A DNA stretch of 64,000 nt from Halolamina pelagica (GCF_900115675.1 NZ_FOXI01000008.1:1-64000); one strand, 5' to 3'. Positions 43,495-52,733 are shown, counted from the first letter of the stretch. A program made the numbers and translations. Notes: a model not told the origin generated them from the letters alone.

Positions 43495-45224
43495 GAATTG
43501 CGTTGGAAGATGTCTGCTGGACCGAGCATCCGCAGGAGGCGCTTGCCAGCGTAGAACATCACGAAGAACGGCAGGAGCTGCCAGCCGACCTCGAACACCA
43601 GCGCAAACCAGCCGTCGATCGTTCCTAGAGGGTGCCAGCGGGCCGTCGCGGTATCACTCACGTACGCCGGGTCGTGACCGAGCCACGAGCCAGAGTGGTA
43701 CCGAGCCGTGTAGATGCCCGGTTCGTCGATGGTCACGATCGCCACCCCCGAGGCGTTGGTCTCGACGCGCTGATCTGCGACCGTGATGTACCCGTTCCGG
43801 GTGGTGCCGCCGATTGGATACTGACGGCTATCGTCAAGCGCAATCGGCGCACCAGTTTGATTGTCCCGCAGTTCGACCCTGAGCGTCGCTTGCGACTGAT
43901 TCTGCTGGATAACCTTAACAGTAAGATTGCTGCGGTGGAGTTGTCGCTCGGAGCCGGCATCCGACTCGACGATTGACGCATTCACGCCCCGGACGATTCC
44001 CGCAACATGGAGCGCCTCTCGATCGACGTTCTCAGCTCGAACGGCGACGCCGTACGTCGTCGTGTACGATTGGTTGACGATGTCGATATTGATGTTCTCA
44101 CCGATGGTGCCGACCGGAGACGGGCGGTCAGTCCCCCAGGTCTCGATGAGTTCCGGCCCGTCTCGAACCGGCTCGGCACGCGGCCCGATCCGCGAGGGAT
44201 AGGCGTGGACGTACACCGGAATCGCGTCCGACTCGACGGTGGCGCTATCCGTGCGATTCGACCGGACGAGCGTGTCCCAGTTGGTGTTCCGAGCGGTGTA
44301 GAACCGCCAGATGCCACGGACCCGTGCCTCACCGTCCTCCGTGAGCGTGTACCCCTGCCACGGCCGCGACTGGAAGATGGCCACGCCGGCTTCGCCGTTC
44401 GGATACTCGGCGTAGTAGGGGTACGCCGAGAGGTCGTAGATCTCGACGGCGATCGAATCGGAGACGTTGTGTGATTCCGTCCGATAGGTGACGTCGACGT
44501 CCGTCCGGTCACCCAGGTCGGTCCTGACGGTTTTCTTCAGCCGGACGCTAATCTCCGCTTCCAGCGTGAGATTCGCACTCCAGTCGTCCTCGATCTGGTA
44601 GTCGAGGACAGGCGTATGGGCTCCGTCACGCTCGGCGATGGTCTCGCCGTCCTTCTTCAACCGGACTTCTTCGATCTCGTGCTCCGTGAGCGACCATGAG
44701 ATAGTTGTGTTGCCGGAGGAACTCCCGTTGGGGACGCGAACGCGGTAATCAACGAACCCGCGCATCGTCCCATTCGGTGCGATATAGAGTGGGGTTTCAC
44801 CGGACTCGAGGTGTCCACGAGTGGAGGGCTGGACCGCGAAGATCGTTGCGTGAGCATCTTCGATGAAGACGCCGTCCTCAAGGTCCGCGTGCGGCGGATG
44901 CACGGACGTATCTGGGCCGCCGGCGTCGAGGTCCTCAAAGTCGTTCCGCGTCCACGTCGCCGCAGTCGCCGGCGGTCGTTTGAACGTAACGTCCGTCCCG
45001 TTGGCGACCTGATGGACGGCGGAGCGGTTCTCGCCGTAGCGCTGGCGGTACTCTTCTTGGCTGATGTAGTTGTCCGCATCACGTGACCACAGCGTTGCCG
45101 ACTCGTTTTCCGTGAGCCCATTCCCCTCCGTACCTGGTCGTGGCGGGTCAGCGGCGACGATACCCGTGACTAGGCTCGTCGCGAGCAAGCCGGCCATGAG
45201 CACGGAGAGCTCTCGGTGGTTCAT
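43491..45224 (-). CDS. Large exported surface protein of the conjugation operon
   Basis: 577 residues. A Sec-type signal (VLMAGLLATSLVTGIVAA) precedes a long extracellular beta-rich part with many N-glycosylation sequons (NESAT, NGSSSGNTT, NVSDS, NQSQA) and an Ig-like segment near the C-terminus (NASGVAIVTIDEPGIYTARY), then a final membrane helix (WFALVFEVGWQLLPFFVMFY). It probably contacts recipient cells or forms the surface part of the pore. No named family. Coupled by ATGA to the lipoprotein gene. Confidence 0.8.
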   Translation of the reverse strand: MNHRELSVLMAGLLATSLVTGIVAADPPRPGTEGNGLTENESATLWSRDADNYISQEEYRQRYGENRSAVHQVANGTDVTFKRPPATAATWTRNDFEDLDAGGPDTSVHPPHADLEDGVFIEDAHATIFAVQPSTRGHLESGETPLYIAPNGTMRGFVDYRVRVPNGSSSGNTTISWSLTEHEIEEVRLKKDGETIAERDGAHTPVLDYQIEDDWSANLTLEAEISVRLKKTVRTDLGDRTDVDVTYRTESHNVSDSIAVEIYDLSAYPYYAEYPNGEAGVAIFQSRPWQGYTLTEDGEARVRGIWRFYTARNTNWDTLVRSNRTDSATVESDAIPVYVHAYPSRIGPRAEPVRDGPELIETWGTDRPSPVGTIGENINIDIVNQSYTTTYGVAVRAENVDREALHVAGIVRGVNASIVESDAGSERQLHRSNLTVKVIQQNQSQATLRVELRDNQTGAPIALDDSRQYPIGGTTRNGYITVADQRVETNASGVAIVTIDEPGIYTARYHSGSWLGHDPAYVSDTATARWHPLGTIDGWFALVFEVGWQLLPFFVMFYAGKRLLRMLGPADIFQRNS

Positions 45225-45251
45225 AGGGCTCGCAACGGTGCTGTGGAGTGC

Positions 45252-45671
45252 TTACCAGGGGACGAGGTCGACGCACTGCGCCAGCGGGAGGCCCATCATT
45301 GACCCGGCGACGGTGTAGAGCGGGCCGAGGACGACGAGGACGACCGCGGACTTCATCGCCGAACGCTTGTGGCGCTTGAGCCCCTTCTTCTGCTCGGGAT
45401 TGAGGGTGAACATCTCGATAAGGGAGTCAGCCTGCCAAACGATTGCGAGGCCGACGATCCCCAGCGCGGTGGTCAGCTGGAAGAACCCCTCAATCATACT
45501 CGGGAGGTTGTCTGCGCTACAGACCGCGTTACTCTGGGCTGCAACCGGTTGAACGGCAAACAGGCTCAGGAGGACGATGGTGAGCGCTGCCTGCCGAGGG
45601 ATTTTCCCAGTCAGCGGTGACTCGGTGTCAGTGCTACGCTCAGGGTCGGAGGGAGTCTGGTCCTGTGACAT
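45252..45671 (-). CDS. VirB2/TrbC-like pilin candidate
   Basis: 139 residues: polar N-terminus, a signal-like helix (ALTIVLLSLFAVQPVAAQSNA) with an AQS cleavage-type end, then two further helices (FFQLTTALGIVGLAIVWQ and SAVVLVVLGPLYTVAGSMM) separated by a basic loop KKGLKRHKR. A cleaved signal plus two helices with a short basic loop is the plan of VirB2/TrbC pilins. First of the membrane genes in the operon. The assignment rests on topology and place, not on a conserved motif. Confidence 0.65.
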   Translation of the reverse strand: MSQDQTPSDPERSTDTESPLTGKIPRQAALTIVLLSLFAVQPVAAQSNAVCSADNLPSMIEGFFQLTTALGIVGLAIVWQADSLIEMFTLNPEQKKGLKRHKRSAMKSAVVLVVLGPLYTVAGSMMGLPLAQCVDLVPW

Positions 45672-45677
45672 AGCGGG

Positions 45678-45956
45678 TCAATCATCGGTGGCGTCTCCAG
45701 CCGTTGGCTGGTTCTGCTGCTCTTCGACGAGCGACTGGAGGTCGTCGAATCGGTTGGTGTCCTCTGCGATCTCTTCGAGGGTGTAGCCCTGCTCGCGGGC
45801 CCGTTCGAGGAGGTCGCGGAGCTCATCGGGGTCAACACCGCGGACTTCCATTTCCTCGCGGAGGGCGCGGCGATAGAGGGCGGAGGCGTTGATGTGGTCG
45901 TTCCACATCAGGTACAGGTCATCGATGTCCTCGATGGTGACTGACCTCGTAATCAT
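45678..45956 (-). CDS. Small RHH-like protein, first gene of the conjugation operon
   Basis: 92 residues from ATG 45956 (MITRSVTIEDIDDLYLMWN). The N-terminal strand RSVTIED and following helices (SALYRRALREEMEVRGV) resemble a ribbon-helix-helix DNA-binding fold, with an acidic helical tail (EEIAEDTNRFDDLQSLVEE). As first gene of the minus-strand operon, with 6 nt to the pilin-like gene, it may be an autoregulator. The inverted repeat at 46105-46146 lies upstream. Confidence 0.7.
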   Translation of the reverse strand: MITRSVTIEDIDDLYLMWNDHINASALYRRALREEMEVRGVDPDELRDLLERAREQGYTLEEIAEDTNRFDDLQSLVEEQQNQPTAGDATDD

Positions 45957-46104
45957 ACATGCGGGTATGGGTATGCACCGGCTGAGTCCCGGTACATATT
46001 GGCACGGTAGCTGGATGAGGAATAAATGCTTTCTGGCTGCCAAGTGGTGCAAATTTATCCGATAAATTATAACCAAATCACTTGTTGACCTAGTAGAAAA
46101 AGTC

Positions 46105-46146
46105 TTAACCAACATCCACTGAGAAAGTTGGGCATCTGTTGGTTAA
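46105..46146. repeat. Inverted repeat TTAACCAACA-N22-TGTTGGTTAA, copy 2
   Basis: Identical half sites and identical 22-bp spacing to 355-396. It is located 149 nt upstream of the first gene of the conjugation operon, in an AT-rich gap of 474 bp (45957-46430). Probably an operator. Confidence 0.6.
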
Positions 46147-46148
46147 GA

Positions 46149-46278
46149 ATGAGAATCAGCTCGCTTACTCGAGCTCTACAACCTCGCCGTTTCCGTCGTC
46201 GAGGAGCCCCTTCTCGCCTACGCCCGCGGAGAACTGACTCACGATGAACATGAACAACGTCGAGAGACGCACGAATGA
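46149..46278 (+). pseudogene. Remnant of a small gene without a usable start
   Basis: From 46153 one frame reads ESARLLELYNLAVSVVEEPL and continues about 20 residues to the TGA at 46276, with clear haloarchaeal coding character. The only ATG, at 46149, is one nucleotide out of frame, so a single-base change may have broken the start. Otherwise the gap 45957-46430 contains only the inverted repeat. Confidence 0.4.
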
Positions 46279-46430
46279 GACACCTGAATTCAGACCACGG
46301 ACGGCCATAACTGGAGAAATAGGTATTCGGCATGCTTAGCAGTATAAAAAAGCAGTCCACCGACTTTTCGAAGAGAATCTCGCTCGTGAACTTGATTAAG
46401 AAGCACAGATGAGTAGTAATACGCACGCAG

Positions 46431-47305
46431 ATGGGCCACGTCTACTACCACCACCCCGGCGACAAGCAGTTCTCCCTTGACTTCGTCCATCCAGCTCCTG
46501 CCAAAATCGTCTCGAAGATCGTCGACTACGGCGACGACGTCGCTGTGAAGGTCCAGAAATACGATATCGACGAACCGTTCTACGTCATCTACACATCCCG
46601 CGTCGGCGGTGGGCCTGTTCAAGAGATTGATTTTAACCTGAACGAGTCGCTCTCAGAGATGAGTGCCGACAACAGTACCATCATCGTTCGTCTTCTCGAG
46701 ATTTACCGCGCACTTATCGCTCAGAACGAAGAAGAAGAGGGAACTCCCGTTGAGGCGTACAAGAATATCGACGTCGATGCACTGCCGGACGTTCTCGACC
46801 GGACGTCGTGGGAAGGATCAGCAACAGACGTAGCGGGCCGACTCGCCTCGAACCTGATCCTCAAGCACGCGCTTCCAAATGCCAACCATCGAACCGCTGT
46901 TGCGCTGATTCAGTTCTACCTCCGGCGACTGAATCCGGATTTCGCTATGCCGGAAACCTCTGTAGAGACCGATCCAGAATCCTACGACTGGCGAGAGTGG
47001 GTGAACGAGTACATCAACGAATCGAAGCGACTGTTGACCGTTCGACGGAAGAACGTCCTCTTCAAGCACTGTATAGCTTCGGTGCGCGGACGCTTGAGCG
47101 AAAACACGCAGTCGAGATCGATCTGACTGAATACGAGTTGGATATGTACCCAAGTGAGGCGAAAATCGCCTACGCGGAGAAGCACGAAGATCTCTGGGTA
47201 ACGTTTGTTGAGGAGGCTGTCGAACGTGCCGGCTATCCGGAGCTAAAAGAGACGTCTGGCCTCTCGAAAGCAGAATTCGCCGAAAAAATCCGAGACCTCA
47301 ACTAA
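46431..47305 (+). pseudogene. Fic/Doc-like protein gene with a frameshift
   Basis: The first frame (to 47126) starts MGHVYYHHPGDKQFSLDFV and includes the Fic/Doc-like core HALPNANHRTAVALIQFYL near residue 148. Near 47070-47085 the coding sense moves to another frame, which continues FGARTLERKHAVEIDLTEYE to the stop at 47305 (about 75 further residues). One missing base (or two extra) joins them, giving a protein of about 290 aa. Fic/Doc proteins modify target proteins and are often toxins. The first frame alone still contains the whole active motif, so partial function is possible. Confidence 0.65.
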
Positions 47306-47314
47306 GCGGTTCTA

Positions 47315-47419
47315 CTAGTCTTGAAGCGTGGCGACTGTTCGGCCCGTTTCCTCGGCCTCTTCGCTGCGCGACATATTGTACGTCGCGAGCGCTTCGTCAA
47401 CCGCTTGGTCAAGGCTCAT
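47315..47419 (-). CDS. Small protein (34 aa) next to the integrase
   Basis: ATG 47419 opens MSLDQAVDEALATYNMSRSE and ends after 34 residues at 47315. Acidic, helical, with a SEEAEETGRTVAT tail. Upstream (minus strand) are a TTTATA box about 35 nt before the ATG and a palindrome between box and start. The presence of a promoter supports a real gene. It may be a short regulator, and is convergent with the Fic/Doc pseudogene. Confidence 0.5.
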   Translation of the reverse strand: MSLDQAVDEALATYNMSRSEEAEETGRTVATLQD

Positions 47420-47424
47420 TGGTT

Positions 47425-47439
47425 AACCTAATCTAGGTT
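47425..47439. promoter_or_regulatory. Palindrome AACCTA-ATC-TAGGTT between TATA box and start
   Basis: Perfect 6-bp arms with a 3-bp spacer. It overlaps the GGTTAACC palindrome at 47421-47428 and sits where a repressor would block the 34-aa gene's promoter. Confidence 0.5.
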
Positions 47440-47462
47440 CTCCTCCCGTATAAACGCTTGCG

Positions 47463-48701
47463 TCAATCGATCTGTTCGAGTGCTTCAGTTGCGACATCAC
47501 CCAATTCACCGGCTTCAATATGCGAATACCGTTCACGAACCATCTCCTCCGAGTTATCGAGATAGCGAGCCGCAACAGTGTACCCGAACGCGCGGACTAG
47601 CACCTCGCCCATTCCACGTCGACCACCGTGGGGCGCGAGATAGTCGTGTTTCGGATGGTCGATGTCGATCTCTGCAGCCTCTGAGAGCCGTTGGAGAATC
47701 GACCGTGCGCCGTCCGTCGTGATCGATGGAGGCCGAATGTCCTCATCGAGCGCCAGCAGCAGGTCGCGAGCGTACTCCGCACGGCGTTCAGTGATTGCTT
47801 CTGGGCGTTCCCCTCGATCGGCGAGGTCATCCTGGACGAGCTCTGCGAGCGTCCGTTGGTCGAACGTCGGAAACACCGGCCACTGCTCCGTCGGCGGGTC
47901 CATCAGCTGGCGATAGCTTCGCAGCGGAGAAATCACTGGATCGGGGAGACTCGCGGCGTCCCACTGCTGTTTCTTCCGGTAGACGTCCATACTCCCGTCG
48001 TCGAGGGAGAGATCCTCCCAGCGGACGCCGCGCCGGCGCGGGTCGTTTGGATCTCGGAGGAGTTCGCCAACGCGGACAGCGGTGTACGCGAGGACGAACA
48101 CCAGAGCCCGGTCACGAGTCGCCTTCAGCGCTACGTAGCGCGCTCGCTGCTTGTCGAGGGGGTCAGTATCCTCTGGGAGTGTCGTGTACGCCTCGACAGC
48201 GTCGCGGGCCCGTTCGTCGACGTGGCGGGTGAGAGCGTGGCGCTGTTCAGACGTCCAGGCCTGCTGGTCGCCGGGCTTGCGGCCGTCGTCCTCCGGCAGC
48301 GGCGCCATCGCACTCGCCCGCTGGGCGTAATGCGCTTCGAGATATCCCTCGTTGACACACCACCCGCACCACGCAGAGATATAGCGATAATAGGTTTGTA
48401 CCGTGTTCTGTTTGAGTCCTCGATCGCCGGCGAGATGCCGGGCGTACTCCCGGAACACGCGTTCGTCGAGGTCCTCGAAGGTGGGGTCGCGGTCGACGTC
48501 GTCGGGGACGATCCCGGTCCAGTCGTCGCCCCCGCGGTCGCCGGCGGCCCACTCGGCGAACCGTTCGAGTTCGCGGGCGGCGTTGCGTCGATAATTCCCG
48601 CCGTCGCCTCCACGGCCTTTCCCCTTGTCCTGGAGGTAGCGCTCGAACGACTCGGAGAGTGAGGTCAATGGCGTCCGTTCCGTCGGTGTATTCCGGTCCA
48701 T
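47463..48701 (-). CDS. Tyrosine recombinase / integrase
   Basis: 412 residues. N-terminal SAM-like core-binding part with LKQNTVQTYYRYISAWCGWC near residue 95; catalytic domain with Arg in AYTAVRVGELL (near 210), H-x2-R in PHGGRRGMGE (near 362) and the nucleophile Tyr in VRERYSHIE (near 392). Only one catalytic His-x-x-Arg is seen and the second Arg is in the same box, as usual. It probably integrates or resolves the element. Attachment sites were not identified. Confidence 0.9.
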   Translation of the reverse strand: MDRNTPTERTPLTSLSESFERYLQDKGKGRGGDGGNYRRNAARELERFAEWAAGDRGGDDWTGIVPDDVDRDPTFEDLDERVFREYARHLAGDRGLKQNTVQTYYRYISAWCGWCVNEGYLEAHYAQRASAMAPLPEDDGRKPGDQQAWTSEQRHALTRHVDERARDAVEAYTTLPEDTDPLDKQRARYVALKATRDRALVFVLAYTAVRVGELLRDPNDPRRRGVRWEDLSLDDGSMDVYRKKQQWDAASLPDPVISPLRSYRQLMDPPTEQWPVFPTFDQRTLAELVQDDLADRGERPEAITERRAEYARDLLLALDEDIRPPSITTDGARSILQRLSEAAEIDIDHPKHDYLAPHGGRRGMGEVLVRAFGYTVAARYLDNSEEMVRERYSHIEAGELGDVATEALEQID

Positions 48702-48728
48702 AGTGCTCTCCTGAACTGTTGAACGTAG

Positions 48729-49238
48729 TCAGTCACACAGACAGACGCCGCCTTCCCGAATCTGGCTCACTGCGAACTGATGGACAGCGCCGGCGAGGTC
48801 AGTCATTGCTTCCGCCTGCTCTTCGGTTGGACGCCCCCCGCCGTAATAACTCTCTGTCCGGTTCTCGCTGTAGAGGTCCTTCATCGCCTCTGCAGTCTCC
48901 CGCTCAAACAGCCCGATCTGGTGGGCACGCTCGTAGCTGAACTGGTGGTCCTGAAAGTCCTGAAGCGTATCGTTCGTCATCGCGAGTGCGTACGCCTCGA
49001 TCGACCGTTCGATCGCGCCGAAACAGACCTCGATGACGGCCGTGTAGTACCCATCCTGTGACTGGAGAGTGTCGACGACCTCGAGGAGGCGGCACGCTTT
49101 CGTCAACTGTGTCTTCCAGTCTTCGTCGGCACTAATCCCGTCCTCGAACGCTGTTCGACCGCGTCCGACCATCTCGAAGGCATCCTGTGCACGGTCGAGT
49201 GCTGTGAGCACAGCGGTCGGGTCCGAGCCGTTACTCAT
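48729..49238 (-). CDS. HEPN-domain protein (toxin partner)
   Basis: 169 all-helical residues from ATG 49238 (MSNGSDPTAVLTALDRAQD), with IEVCFGAIERSIEAYAL and the C-terminal YSENRTESYYGGG in place of the common R-x4-6-H HEPN motif. It overlaps the nucleotidyltransferase gene by 8 nt, the classic MNT/HEPN toxin-antitoxin pair, in which the nucleotidyltransferase restrains the HEPN RNase. The variant catalytic box (RTESYY) makes its RNase activity uncertain. Confidence 0.8.
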   Translation of the reverse strand: MSNGSDPTAVLTALDRAQDAFEMVGRGRTAFEDGISADEDWKTQLTKACRLLEVVDTLQSQDGYYTAVIEVCFGAIERSIEAYALAMTNDTLQDFQDHQFSYERAHQIGLFERETAEAMKDLYSENRTESYYGGGRPTEEQAEAMTDLAGAVHQFAVSQIREGGVCLCD

Positions 49239-49926
49239 CAGAGGCTCCTTCCTCCAAGAGGAGGTTCTCGACGGTTTCGAAGTCATTCGTCTTGTAGACC
49301 GGAATCCCTGAAACGACGATTTCTCGGATGTCTTCGGTGTACGCCGGGATCGCCTGGACGGCCTCGACATCGATATCGTAGGCGTATCGGTCACCATCGA
49401 ACTCCGTGTCTTCGAGGTCACGGGCAATGGTGTTCGCTTCTCGTTGGCTTTCGGCCCGCCCAGACCGGGTTAGCACCCAGAGATCGATATCGCTCCGTCG
49501 GTCAGCCTCGCCCCGAGCCACACTCCCATAGAGGATGATGCCGACGACGTCGTTGATGTTCTCACGAAGCTCCGTAACCGCAGCTTTGACGGGTTGATGA
49601 TACTCTGGTTGGGGGATCCGAAGGATCGGATCGTCTGGAATCGACAGGCGCTGTCTGTTGATCTGGACGAGTCGCTGGTTGCTTTCGGCCGATTCGATGA
49701 CCAAGTTGTTCGCGCTGAGAACGTTTACTGCCCGTCGGACGGACTGGTGTGAGTGACCGATCTGTGTCGCGAGTTCTCGCAGTGAGAAGTCACTGAATCG
49801 GTGGTTTGTTAAAAAGAGAAGGACGTCGCTCGTCGCCTTGTGTTTGAATAAAGTCGGATCTGAAGGGGGTATTGAAAGAGAAATAGCTGCCCCAGACGAA
49901 TTCGTACTATTCGTCTCGCGGTTCAT
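49231..49926 (-). CDS. Nucleotidyltransferase with N-terminal winged helix (MNT antitoxin)
   Basis: 231 residues from ATG 49926. N-terminal winged helix (FSDFSLRELATQIGHSHQSV) and a polymerase-beta-type nucleotidyltransferase with LYGSVARGEADRRSDIDLWV near residue 135. MNT proteins paired with HEPN partners act as antitoxins by modifying the partner. The fused helix suggests it also represses its own operon. TTTATATA at 49949-49956 gives a leaderless start. Confidence 0.88.
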   Translation of the reverse strand: MNRETNSTNSSGAAISLSIPPSDPTLFKHKATSDVLLFLTNHRFSDFSLRELATQIGHSHQSVRRAVNVLSANNLVIESAESNQRLVQINRQRLSIPDDPILRIPQPEYHQPVKAAVTELRENINDVVGIILYGSVARGEADRRSDIDLWVLTRSGRAESQREANTIARDLEDTEFDGDRYAYDIDVEAVQAIPAYTEDIREIVVSGIPVYKTNDFETVENLLLEEGASDE

Positions 49927-49948
49927 GTGCCGTATCACGGACCACTAC

Positions 49949-49956
49949 TATATAAA
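49949..49956 (-). promoter_or_regulatory. TATA box (TTTATATA) for the MNT/HEPN pair
   Basis: Minus-strand TTTATATA lies 22 nt upstream of the ATG at 49926, fitting a leaderless transcript and supporting this start. Confidence 0.6.
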
Positions 49957-50026
49957 CATTATACGTGAGTCGGAATCAGCCTAAATATTCCTCTGCCAGC
50001 AATGGACGTGCGGAGAACGAGGTCCG

Positions 50027-50566
50027 TCACCTCCGGGCCTCACCACGTTCGGTCGCTGGGGCTAGAAAGTCCCACTCTCGGATGGCAAAACCCACAATTT
50101 CGATTCGCCGTTGGAGCTGTTCCCACTCACGCGCGATCTCTCGGCGACGATCCTCTTCGGTGACTTCGAGTACCTGGTCAGCGATCGTCTCGCGAAGTTG
50201 GTTCGGTGACTCGACATCGAACTCGTCCTTCCATCCTCGGATCTGAGCGTTCATCTCGGTGAGCCGTTCGGTGAGGTCTTCGACGCTGTGGTCGCTGTCC
50301 CGAAGGCGTATGGCCTCCGTGAGTGCTTGACGACGATAATCGGGGAAGTATGTCGTGTGGCCCCCGGTGTCGTCACGGTGGAGGATGCCGTCGTCGACGA
50401 GATGTTCGAGGACGCGCTTGGTCGGCCCGTGTGACCAGTCTGCTTCGGAGGCGATCCAGTTTGCTGTCCGCGGCTCTGAAACCTGTCGGGCGACCATCCG
50501 CACCCGGTCTTCACCCGTGGGTTGGCGTTCCATCGGGCCCTCTGAAATCGATTCACCTCCAGTCAT
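50027..50566 (-). CDS. Haloarchaeal winged-helix protein (DUF7342-like)
   Basis: 179 residues from ATG 50566 (MTGGESISEGPMERQPTGED). Winged helix with EPRTANWIASEADWSHGPTK and HLVDDGILHRDDTGGHTTYF, then a helical dimerisation part. This matches a haloarchaeal family I recall as DUF7342, commonly found on plasmids and near MNT/HEPN-type genes. ATG 50530 (MERQPTGEDRVRMV) is an alternative start. Likely a DNA-binding regulator. Confidence 0.75.
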   Translation of the reverse strand: MTGGESISEGPMERQPTGEDRVRMVARQVSEPRTANWIASEADWSHGPTKRVLEHLVDDGILHRDDTGGHTTYFPDYRRQALTEAIRLRDSDHSVEDLTERLTEMNAQIRGWKDEFDVESPNQLRETIADQVLEVTEEDRRREIAREWEQLQRRIEIVGFAIREWDFLAPATERGEARR

Positions 50567-51110
50567 AGAACACCGTTCGTACTTTGTCGTAATATAGATC
50601 ACAGGCATCTAGTCTATCACGAAAACGGCCCTCGCCATCTCCACGGACTCGGCTGAGGAGACCCAGAGCTATCTCGAACCCCGTTCTTGGCGGTGCTACC
50701 CCGGGGAAGCACCGTTCTGAGCCGGTTGCAGCATTCATGCTTCACCGACGGCGTCGGGGTACTTCAAAGTGGTCGTGATTACCGGCGTAATCAGGACCAC
50801 TTGTAGTATTTGGCTCATCGGGAGAATTCGGAGGTCTAGAGTCTCTTAACGCCGTAAATCCGTAATACAGTAGAATGTATATCGTATATCGCTATACAAA
50901 ATTTTACGCCTCGCGCAGTGTGCAGTTTCGGAGGATAGGCCAGTTCCAAGTCGAATCTCCGCCGGTTCGTGGTCTATTTCCCAACGAATCGCTCGATTCC
51001 TGTTCATTCAGAACGAGATAATCGGACGAGCATGGGAAATTGCGCGGATTTTTGTGCTCCTACAGAGCGTCGCCACTCCCAAGCGGTGACCCCGGTGGAG
51101 AATCGGTCAC
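50567..51110. other. Gene-free region next to the IS transposase
   Basis: No supportable gene in 544 bp. It contains a strong hairpin at 50767-50802 and a run of short TATA-like repeats near 50870-50900. Together with 52734-52858 it should hold the ends of the IS, but no terminal inverted repeats could be matched by eye. Confidence 0.45.
50767..50802. terminator. 36-nt near-perfect hairpin
   Basis: Arms AAGTGGTC and GACCACTT, then TGATTAC and GTAATCA with one mismatch (G775/G794) and a CGGC loop. This could be a terminator, a cruciform or part of an IS end. The function cannot be decided from sequence. Confidence 0.45.
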
Positions 51111-52733
51111 TCAGTCGGGCGGAATCAATGCCGAAACGACGATCTCGACACACTCACCCGCAGTCAGGACCGGCGCATAGTCCATTTCGCCATCGACGCC
51201 CGCTTTCAGCAGGAAATCCGTGAGTCGCCAGATATTGTAGAGGAGTACGGCGAACACGAAGTAGAACAGCCGGACGCGGTAGTCTTTTGAGGAGGTCTTC
51301 GCGAGGAAATCGCCCTTGATAGACTTGTACTCGTTTTCGATCTGCCAGCGGCGGCTGTAGCGGCGACAGAACGACTCGGCCTCATCGGGGCCGACTCGGA
51401 GATTCGTGGCGAAGACAGTCGTCCCCTCACCACTCGTCGACGGCACGTACAGAAACTGCATCGAGTGACTTCCCGATTCGACGTGAACGGACGCTGATTC
51501 GACCGCTACGTTTTGTCCATCGGCATCCATTGTTTCGATGACCTCCCGCTCAGTGCTATTGATCCGTGTGGGAACGAGGTAGTTCACGCCGAGATTCGAG
51601 AGTGTCTGGTAGACTCGCTTAGAATCGAACTCCCGGTCACAAAGCACCGTCTCTACGGGGACGTGTTCTTTCGCTCGTTGAACGAGCCGCCGAACTACAC
51701 GGTGAACCTGATTCGGCGGATTCCTATCCCACGCTGAGCTCTCCCGAATCGGCTCCACAGCGAGCACGAGCGGGATGTTCTCGCCGACAATCGAGAGCGT
51801 CGCGAACTTGAAAACCCGTTCTTCTTCACCTTTTGTACCGCTGACCATCGGCATCGCCTCGACCTCGCCGTAGTAAGGAACTGTCGTGACGTCGATCGCG
51901 GCCGTCACGGGTCGTCGGAACGAGGCTTCCTCCCCGATTACCGAGAGTAGTCGGTCGCTGGCCCGGTCGAACCCCTCGATCAGCGCTTCCGGCTCAAATT
52001 GCTTGACCGCCCGCAAGTGCGTGTCCCCGTGTGGACCATATTCTTCGCCACGCCTGTACTGGAAGCGAGCAGCTCCCTGCGCAGTGCCACAACCAACCAT
52101 CCCCATGAACGTCTGTAGCTCGAAGAACTGCGTATCCTCGTAGGAGGCGTTCTGCGCTCGATCAGAATCGAATCCGTCAAATCCGTGGTCCCGTGCGAGG
52201 CGTGTCGTCCGGTGAACCTGCTCGTCCGAAAACTCAGTGCCTGTAGAGTGGGTTTGCTCATCGTCGTCGGCCGACTCTGGGTTCGAGTCAGTGACCTCCT
52301 CTTTCGGACGCACCACGGGGACAGGAGGTCCGTAGTCGTGGACCTCTTTGACGACGAAGTGAGCGGCGACGGTCACGTATTCGCGGACCCCATCGTCGAA
52401 GCGCTTGCGCCAAGTGCGCGAGAGAACCGACTCGTCAGGAACGTGGTCTAGCCCGAACGGTTCGGCGAGCTCCTGATGCGTTTCGAGAGTCCGATAGCTG
52501 TCGCCGGTAATCTCCCGATACATAAACAGCCGGAGCATCCCCTGGAACGAATCGGATGCCGGGTGCCAGTCCGGGTAGCCGTCTTGGAGATGTTTTGTGT
52601 AGAGCGTGACGCCGCTCACCGCAGCTCGGAGACACGCTCGATCTCGCAGTGTTTCGCTGAGCTCGATTCCGGTTTTATAGGCGTGGGTCAGCCGGCGGGC
52701 ACGGTCCGACAGCGGGTCCAAGATCTCTGACAT
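51111..52733 (-). mobile_element. DDE transposase (IS4-like)
   Basis: 540 residues. The DDE features are AIDVTTVPYYGEVE (first Asp, near residue 280), VLCDREFDSKRVY (second Asp, near 365) and YSRRWQIENEYKSIK (near 460), which fits the Y-x2-R-x3-E-x6-K signature of IS4-type transposases. N-terminal residues 75-130 resemble the helical DNA-binding part of haloarchaeal ISH transposases. It appears intact. Its terminal repeats and target duplications were not found by eye, so the exact IS boundaries are unknown. Confidence 0.85.
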
